NCBI RefSeq assembly: GCF_002812705.1
Contig: NZ_CP025030.1
Location: 1,922,001-1,986,000 of the forward strand
Length of the DNA stretch: 64,000 nucleotides
Direction of reading: 5' to 3'
Origin: Achromobacter spanius
Lineage (GTDB): Bacteria > Pseudomonadota > Gammaproteobacteria > Burkholderiales > Burkholderiaceae_B
The position numbers were made by a program, and so were the translations under genes. Positions 58,363 through 64,000 of this stretch are shown piece after piece (position 1 is the first letter of the stretch; each line of letters starts with the position of its first letter). Under the pieces are notes generated by a model. The model ran no database searches. It was not told where the DNA came from and saw only the letters and a list, made by a program, of their open reading frames with translations.

Positions 58363-58524
58363 GATCGGCTTCCATGATGGGCATTCTTCGCGCTTTTTGG
58401 CTAAGTGGAATCGTTGCAAAAACCGCATCGATAAGACGCAATCATTGCTATCGGCTTTGTACTCGCGCCTGTCTATAGTCGGTAGCCGTATTTCCCCCAA
58501 GCTTGCCTACGGAGAGACCGCAAC

Positions 58525-59697
58525 ATGGCTAACGTTGAATCGCCCCTGAGCCCGGAACTGCTGCGCCACATGCGCGAATGGCGCCGCGATTTGCACGCGC
58601 ATCCCGAAACCGCTTTCTGTGAATTCCGCACGGCCGACCTGGTGGCGCGCGAACTGGACCGGGCCGGCGCCGTGGTGCATCGCGGGCTGGGCAAGACCGG
58701 CGTGGTGGGCACGCTGACGCGCGGCGAAGGTCCAGTGATCGGCCTGCGCGCCGACATGGATGCGCTGGACATGCAGGAACTGGGCGACGCCTCGCACCGG
58801 TCAACCATCCCCGGCAAGATGCACGGCTGCGGCCACGACGGCCACACGGCCATGCTGCTGGGCGCGGCGCACCATCTGGCGGCCGACACGGGGTGGCGCG
58901 GTACCTTGCACCTGATCTTCCAGCCTGCCGAGGAACACGCGGGCGGCGGCCTGGCCATGGTGCAGGATGGCCTGTTCGACCGCTTTCCCTGCGATGCGGT
59001 GTACGCACTGCACAACTCGCCCAACCTGCCGTTCGGCACGGTGGCCACGCGCGTGGGCACGGTCATGGCCAACTGCGACACCTATGAAATCACCGTCACC
59101 GGCAAGGGTTGCCATGCCGCGCAGCCCGAACATGGCGTGGACCCCATCGTGGCGGCGGCGCAGCTGGTTGCCGCCATGCAGACCATCGTCAGCCGCAACG
59201 TGAAGCCCACCGACGCCTTGGCGCTGAGCATCACGCAGATTCACGCGGGCGACACCTGGAACGTGGTGCCCAACAGCGTGATGCTGCGCGGCAGTTGCCG
59301 CACGCTGACCGCCGCCACGCGCGACCTGGCCGAACGCCGCTTGCGCGAGGTGTGCGCGGGCGTGGCCGTGAGTTCGGGCGCCAGCATCGACGTGCAGTTT
59401 TTTCGCGGTTATCCGGCCTGCGTCAACACCGACGCCGAGGTCCGGTTGGCCGTGCGCGCGGCGGTGCGCGTGGTGGGCGCGGACAAGGTGGATGCGGCTT
59501 GCACGCCGCGCATGGGTTCGGAAGATTTCGCCTACATGTTGCAGCAGCGGCCCGGCGCTTATGTGTTTGTCGGCGCGGGCCGGCCGGGCGTTGAGAACCC
59601 GCCTGTGCACAACCCGTACTACGACTTCAACGACGACATTCTTCCGCTGGGCGGGCACTACTGGGTAGAGCTGGTGAAAGCGGCGATGCCGGCCTAG
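58525..59697 (+). CDS. M20 family amidohydrolase (hippurate hydrolase/aminoacylase-like)
   Basis: A 390-residue metallo-hydrolase: MREWRRDLHAHPETAFCE, GLRADMDALDMQE, MHGCGHDGHTAMLLGAA (metal ligands), IFQPAEEHAGGGLAMV (catalytic Glu), and MGSEDFAYMLQQRPG. It removes the acyl group from N-acylated amino acids or similar amides. ACGGAGAGACC precedes the ATG. It is divergent from the LysR gene and converges with the channel gene, overlapping it by four bases. Confidence 0.92.
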   Translation: MANVESPLSPELLRHMREWRRDLHAHPETAFCEFRTADLVARELDRAGAVVHRGLGKTGVVGTLTRGEGPVIGLRADMDALDMQELGDASHRSTIPGKMHGCGHDGHTAMLLGAAHHLAADTGWRGTLHLIFQPAEEHAGGGLAMVQDGLFDRFPCDAVYALHNSPNLPFGTVATRVGTVMANCDTYEITVTGKGCHAAQPEHGVDPIVAAAQLVAAMQTIVSRNVKPTDALALSITQIHAGDTWNVVPNSVMLRGSCRTLTAATRDLAERRLREVCAGVAVSSGASIDVQFFRGYPACVNTDAEVRLAVRAAVRVVGADKVDAACTPRMGSEDFAYMLQQRPGAYVFVGAGRPGVENPPVHNPYYDFNDDILPLGGHYWVELVKAAMPA

Positions 59698-62216
59698 CGC
59701 GTCGGCGTGTCGCGCGCCAAGGGGGCGTCGGACGCGGGCGCTTGGGGCTTGCGCGCGCCGCTCAACACGGCGTCCAACGCGGCGCCGGCTTCGTCCGACA
59801 CGCTGCGCAAGTGCAGATCACGCTGCGGAAACGCGATCTCGATGCCGGCCTGCCGCAGCGCGTCGACCATGCGCGCCATCATGTCGCTGCGGATGTTGAT
59901 CCAGCGGTCGAAGTCATGGGTCCAGGCGCGGACGCTGAAGTCCAGCGTACTGGCGCCAAAGCCCATGAACAGCACCGTGGGCGCCGGTTCGGCGACAACG
60001 CCGGGCGTGTCGCGGGCCACGGCTTCCAGCACGTCAATCGCCCGGTTGGGCTCGGTGCCGTAGGCCAGGCCGATACTGACTTCGATGCGGCGGCTGCGGT
60101 CCAGCAGGGTCCAGTTGGTGAGCTTGTCGGACAGCAACGTGCCGTTGGGCACGATCACATCGGCGCCTTCGAAGGTCTTGATGCGAGTGGCGCGCATGCC
60201 GATGTCGCGTACCTGCCCGGACGTGCCGCTGATGTCCACCACGTCGCCCGGCTGTATCGGCCGCTCAAACATCAGGATCAGGCCCGACACGAAGTTGTTC
60301 ACCACCCCTTGCAGGCCGAAGCCGATGCCCACGCCCAGCGCGCCGAAAACGATGGTCAACTGACTGGTCTGAAAGCCCGCTGCCGACAGCGCGATGCCCA
60401 GGCCCAGCAGCAGCACCAGGTAGTACGACAGCGACGCGATGCTGTTGCCCACGCCGCGCGGCAACGCCATGCGGGTCAGCACCTCGTCGCGCAGGATCAG
60501 GCGGATGGTGCGCGCGGCCCAGAACGCAATCACTACCGAAATCAGGAAGAGCAGCACGTTGCCCAGGCTGATGGACACTTCGCCCACGGTCAGCGTGTAG
60601 GACAGCACCTGCGCGGTGAACGCATAGGTGGCGCGCAGGATGCGGAAACGGTCCATGGCATAGACCGCCCAGCCCACGACGGCGGCAACGGTCAATAGGC
60701 GGATCAGCAACTGCACGAGCGGCGGCGCATGTTCGCGCGCCAGCCGGAAGCGCGCAATGCCCTGGCGCGCCAGCATCACTTGCACCAGGGTGATGATGAC
60801 GGTGACGCCGGCATAGAGCACCAGCCCGAAGTAGCCGCAACCGATGACGGCGCTGGTCAGCATTTCCGCCAGCGAGACATTGCCGACCAGGTTGGCCGAC
60901 AGCGACACGCATAGCAACGCCACCGCGACCCAGGCGATGCCGCGCAGCATGCCCGCCAGGCGGGTGGGGGCGGGGGACGACGTGGGGCACCGACCACGGC
61001 GCAGCAGCCACAGGATGGCGGCCAGCGCCACCGCGGTCAGCGCCACGGTGGACAGGCGGTAGAACAAGGTGTTGGCCAGGAACAGGAAGCCCAGCCGCTC
61101 GGCCAGGAACAGGGCGGTGATGGCATAGGGCCATAGATCCAGTTGCCGACGCGCCGAGGGCGGCAGCAGACGCAGCACCGGCACCGCCGCCAGCACCAGC
61201 GCCACTTGCTGCACCATCAGCGGCGCGTCGGGCTCCAACGCCAGCACCGCCACCATCGACAGCAGCAGCCAGGTGGACAAGGGGCGGCCCAGCACGCCCG
61301 CGGCGGTTTCGCTCATGACGCCCGCGCGAATGGCGTCGCGGCTCTTCCTGGCCAGCCACAGCAGAAACACCAGCAGCACGATCTGAATTACATGCAGCGC
61401 GCGCTGGTTGCCGCTGCCGGTGCCGCTGTAGTCACGCGCGAAGCGGGCTTCGATGTCGATGCCGGTGCGCAGCAAGGCCATGGTGTCCTGGCTGGTGTCT
61501 TGCGTCTTGCCCAGATCCCAAAGCGGGGGGGAATCCACCCGCATCAGGCGCGCGTCGATGTCGTTGATGGCGTCGGCCACGGCGCGATGGCCCGCCTTGA
61601 TGCGTTCTTCGACGGCGTTGGCGCGTTGTTCAAGGCCGGCCTGTCGCGACAACGGACCGGACAGCGCCTGCGCGGCCGCGGTCAATTGCGCCAGCACGGC
61701 ATCCACGCGGTCGGCCAGCGCGGGCGGCAGGCTGGCGGCAGAGGCTGAATTCTTGATGGCCTGCCAGGCGTCGCGGCGCCGCAGCAGTTCGGCCGCGTCG
61801 CTGGCGTACCAGGCGGTGGCCTGGCGCAGATCCGCCTGCCAGCGCGCCAGCCGGTGCGCGTCAAAGACCCAATGCCGCTCCAGGCTCTCGACCCGCATGA
61901 TGGGCAGGGTGCGCAGTTGGGCCGGCTGGAATTCGTAGAGCTTTTCGTCGGTGGATTTGGTGATCGCTTCCAATGCCGGGCCGAGCGTGGCGTCGGGGTC
62001 GGTGGTGGCGACGCGTTGCAACACGCCTTCGGCGTAGCGCATGTCGCTGTCGGCGCGCAGCGGGATGTCGCCCATCTGAATGGCGGCGGGTGCTGCGGGT
62101 AGGGCGGGGGGTGTGGCGGCGGGCGGGTCGGCCAGCGCAAGACGTGCCTGGGTCAGGCTCAGCAAGCCAAGCAGCAATCCGAACAGGCAGGTAAAAAGTC
62201 GTGCTCGGACGCGCAT
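59694..62216 (-). CDS. Large MscS-family mechanosensitive channel with periplasmic domain
   Basis: An 840-residue inner-membrane protein: Sec signal (LFGLLLGLLSLTQARLALA), a helical periplasmic domain to about residue 270 of DUF3772 type, about ten membrane helices, then the MscS core with the pore helix GALGVGIGFGLQGVVNNFVSGLILMFERPIQPGDVV and the cytoplasmic vestibule (VIVPNGTLLSDKLTNWTL). Such channels open under membrane tension and release solutes during osmotic downshock. It ends in a Pro/Ala-rich tail and is a single gene. Confidence 0.92.
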   Translation of the reverse strand: MRVRARLFTCLFGLLLGLLSLTQARLALADPPAATPPALPAAPAAIQMGDIPLRADSDMRYAEGVLQRVATTDPDATLGPALEAITKSTDEKLYEFQPAQLRTLPIMRVESLERHWVFDAHRLARWQADLRQATAWYASDAAELLRRRDAWQAIKNSASAASLPPALADRVDAVLAQLTAAAQALSGPLSRQAGLEQRANAVEERIKAGHRAVADAINDIDARLMRVDSPPLWDLGKTQDTSQDTMALLRTGIDIEARFARDYSGTGSGNQRALHVIQIVLLVFLLWLARKSRDAIRAGVMSETAAGVLGRPLSTWLLLSMVAVLALEPDAPLMVQQVALVLAAVPVLRLLPPSARRQLDLWPYAITALFLAERLGFLFLANTLFYRLSTVALTAVALAAILWLLRRGRCPTSSPAPTRLAGMLRGIAWVAVALLCVSLSANLVGNVSLAEMLTSAVIGCGYFGLVLYAGVTVIITLVQVMLARQGIARFRLAREHAPPLVQLLIRLLTVAAVVGWAVYAMDRFRILRATYAFTAQVLSYTLTVGEVSISLGNVLLFLISVVIAFWAARTIRLILRDEVLTRMALPRGVGNSIASLSYYLVLLLGLGIALSAAGFQTSQLTIVFGALGVGIGFGLQGVVNNFVSGLILMFERPIQPGDVVDISGTSGQVRDIGMRATRIKTFEGADVIVPNGTLLSDKLTNWTLLDRSRRIEVSIGLAYGTEPNRAIDVLEAVARDTPGVVAEPAPTVLFMGFGASTLDFSVRAWTHDFDRWINIRSDMMARMVDALRQAGIEIAFPQRDLHLRSVSDEAGAALDAVLSGARKPQAPASDAPLARDTPTR

Positions 62217-62259
62217 GAGGCGGCTCCGTGGGGTACTGCGAACCGGGGGCTAAGCCACT

Positions 62260-63039
62260 CTAGCGCATCACCAGTCCGCCGTCCACGAACAGCACCTGCC
62301 CGGTCATGAAGCCGCTCCAGTCTGACGCCAGGAACAGCACCGGGCCGGCTACGTCCTCGGGCCGGGCGATGCGGCGAAGCGGCGTCGCGGCAATCAAGGC
62401 ATCGCGGAACGACTCCTGGGTGCCGCCGCTGGCTTCGGTGGGGTAGACCAGGCCGGGCGCCACGCAATTGACCCGGATGCCGTAGGGGCCCAGTTCCGCC
62501 GCCAGGTTGCGGCTGAACGCCACCAGCGCGGCCTTGGCGGTGGTGTAGTCGTGGTACGGCACGACGGGGTGCTCGACCAGGTTGCTGGCGATGTTGACGA
62601 TGCAGCCCTGGGCGCGCTGCTTGAAATGCGGCAGCGCGGCGTGGCAGACGTTGAAGGCGGCGCCCACCGAGCCATCGAACTGCGACTGGTAGTGCTGCCA
62701 CGACAGGGCGTCGAACGCGGTCCGCTGGCGGGGGTCGAAAGCGTATGGCCGAAAGGCGTTGTTGACCACCACGTCCAGCCGGCCGGCGTCCTGCACGATG
62801 CCGTCCACCATGGCGCGCACCGCGTCCGGCGAGCCCACGTCGGCCTGCACGGCCCAGGCGTCGCCGCCCGCCGCCTGGCATTGCGCCACCACGGCGTCGG
62901 CCGCATCGGCATTGCTTAGATAGTTGACGACCACCGTTGCGCCTTCGCGCGCGAAACCGCGCGCGATCTCGGCACCGATGCCTCGGCTGGCGCCCGTTAC
63001 CAGCACGATCTTGCCTGCGAATTTCTTTGGGGTGTCCAT
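62260..63039 (-). CDS. Short-chain dehydrogenase/reductase, FabG-like
   Basis: A 259-residue SDR: VLVTGASRGIGAEIARGF, VVVNNAFRPYAF, catalytic Ser in NIASNLVEHP and Tyr-Lys in YTTAK, ending GQVLFVDGGLVM. It starts one base after the stop of the receptor gene upstream, so it is co-transcribed with an NMT1/SsuA-like receptor. The likely role is to reduce or oxidise a compound taken up by that system. The stretch between it and the channel gene is 43 bases and shows nothing notable. Confidence 0.88.
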   Translation of the reverse strand: MDTPKKFAGKIVLVTGASRGIGAEIARGFAREGATVVVNYLSNADAADAVVAQCQAAGGDAWAVQADVGSPDAVRAMVDGIVQDAGRLDVVVNNAFRPYAFDPRQRTAFDALSWQHYQSQFDGSVGAAFNVCHAALPHFKQRAQGCIVNIASNLVEHPVVPYHDYTTAKAALVAFSRNLAAELGPYGIRVNCVAPGLVYPTEASGGTQESFRDALIAATPLRRIARPEDVAGPVLFLASDWSGFMTGQVLFVDGGLVMR

Positions 63040-63040
63040 G

Positions 63041-64000
63041 TCAGTCTCCCGGCAGCAGGCCGGTGTCGACCACGGCTGCGATGTCGATGGGCTTGTCGAT
63101 CAGGCCCAGCGCCCGGTAGGCGTCGGCGGCCTTTTGCAGCGAGTCCAGATCGAACGTGCCCAGCGGCCGGCCAACGGCGGTCGAGGCCGCGTTGCGCAGC
63201 CGGATCACCTCCAGGCTGATGGCGCGGTCGGTGCCGTCAATGGCGCGCTTGCCGGCCAGGCTGGCGGCTTCTTCCGGCTGGGCGATCATCCACGCGGCGC
63301 TGTCGCGATACGCCTTCAAAAACGCCCGCAGCAGCGGCTGCTTTTGTTGGTACACCGCTTCGCGCACCACGAAGAGGTCGCTGGACACGTTGAGCGTGTC
63401 GCGCACTTCCATGACGTTGACCTCGCCCAGGCCGCGCCGCCGCCCCACGAGCAAGCCGGTGTCGGTGGCGGCCGTGGCGTCCACCTGGCCTTGCAGTAGC
63501 GGCGCGAAGTTCAGCACGCCGGTCACCACGATTTCCACATCGGCTTCGGTCAGGCCCGCCTGATGCAGCATCACCAACAGGTTCTGACGGGTGCCGCTGG
63601 CCAGGCTGTAGACGCCGATGCGCTTGCCTTTCAGGTCGGCGGGGCGCGTGATGTTGGCCGACTTCAGCGACACCACGTTGAACACGTTCTGCGGATAGAT
63701 GTCGTAGATGGCGCGCAGCTTCTCGCCCTTGTCCAAGGCCATGAAGAACGAACCGGGGTCGGTGAAGGCCACGTCGGCCTGGCCGCTGAGTATGTTGCGG
63801 ATGGCGTCGCCGCCGCCCGCGCCGGGCAGGTAAACCAGTTCCACGCCCTGCGCCTTGAAGAAGCCCTTGTCGGGTTCGGCCAGCAGGTTGGTGATTTCGC
63901 TGATGGGTTTGCTCCAGCCGGCCAGGGTGACCTTGCCGGATGCGGCGTTCTGGGCGCCCTGGGCGCGAGCGGCTAGCGGCGCCAGTGACACGGCGGCAAG
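63041..64000 (-). CDS. NMT1/SsuA-like ABC importer receptor, N-terminus outside the window
   Basis: At least 319 residues of a type II periplasmic binding protein: KVTLAGWSKPISEITNLLAEPDKGFFKAQGVELVYLPGAGGGDAIRNILSGQADVAFT is the usual SsuA/TauA/ThiY opening, and GKRIGVYSLASGTRQNLLVML follows. The frame runs off the right edge; the visible LAAVSLAPLAARAQG is the end of the export signal, so only the first residues are missing. A GTG at 63991 is in frame but lies within the signal. Ligands in this family include sulfonates, nitrate, thiamine precursors and aromatic acids. Confidence 0.87.
   Translation of the reverse strand, partial: LAAVSLAPLAARAQGAQNAASGKVTLAGWSKPISEITNLLAEPDKGFFKAQGVELVYLPGAGGGDAIRNILSGQADVAFTDPGSFFMALDKGEKLRAIYDIYPQNVFNVVSLKSANITRPADLKGKRIGVYSLASGTRQNLLVMLHQAGLTEADVEIVVTGVLNFAPLLQGQVDATAATDTGLLVGRRRGLGEVNVMEVRDTLNVSSDLFVVREAVYQQKQPLLRAFLKAYRDSAAWMIAQPEEAASLAGKRAIDGTDRAISLEVIRLRNAASTAVGRPLGTFDLDSLQKAADAYRALGLIDKPIDIAAVVDTGLLPGD

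Noticed and set aside
58363..58524. TATAGT at 58474-58479 considered as the -10 of an M20 hydrolase promoter
   Set aside because: No acceptable -35 box lies at 16-18 bases; TTGCTA is 23 bases away.

Overview
The window is a GC-rich chromosomal segment that looks like Alcaligenaceae (Achromobacter/Bordetella type). The reasons are three orphan Bug/TctC-type periplasmic receptors, many LysR and FCD-GntR regulators, several solute-uptake systems next to small catabolic operons, and coding frames with strong GC third-position bias. No rRNA, tRNA, CRISPR array, insertion sequence, phage gene or integrase was recognised. Almost the whole window is uptake-plus-catabolism gene sets packed end to end, with no gene-free stretch longer than 300 bases.

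Layout. 1-2179 (minus): start of a branched-chain-type ABC importer operon (receptor, LivH, first codons of LivM), facing a plus-strand set at 2364-7069 (carboxymuconolactone-decarboxylase-like protein, HIBADH-type dehydrogenase, Bug receptor, LigI-like amidohydrolase, MFS transporter) across a compact divergent promoter. 7259-15715: a complete four-carbon acid sugar (D-erythronate/L-threonate) pathway otnC-MFS-otnI-denD-ltnD-otnK, plus an APC permease and a convergent GntR regulator; otnC is preceded by a terminator-like hairpin and a 29-codon leader ORF. 15817-19326: LysR, divergent MFS transporter and a DUF2817 zinc-peptidase-like protein. 19588-27453: PotABCD-like importer interleaved with two metal-dependent amidohydrolases and a COG0523 (CobW-like) GTPase. 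27519-28795: a VOC protein and a RelB/RelE-type toxin-antitoxin pair. 28911-31034: a ZnuD-like TonB-dependent receptor with a His-rich loop.

31258-49428 is the most unusual part. It carries an SDR, a fused E1 alpha-beta 2-oxoacid dehydrogenase, a second SDR, a GntR regulator, a lipoyl E2, a Liv-type receptor, a LysR regulator, an aldehyde dehydrogenase, a GMC alcohol oxidoreductase, a second closely similar Liv-type receptor, LivH, a LivM-LivG fusion, LivF, a class III CoA transferase and an HMG-CoA-lyase-family protein. The second half contains the reaction types needed to oxidise an alcohol to an acid, activate it as a CoA ester and cleave it; a mevalonate/3-hydroxy-3-methylglutarate route is one testable reading. 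An OtnI paralogue and a Bug receptor follow (to 51472).

51592-64000: RhtA-like and LysE-like exporters divergent from an Lrp regulator; a nitrilase-superfamily amidase overlapping an NCS1 permease; a Bug receptor; LysR divergent from an M20 amidohydrolase; a large MscS-type channel; and an SDR with an SsuA/NMT1-like receptor whose N-terminus lies beyond the window. Functional names rest on motif reading only; substrates are inferred from context unless stated.
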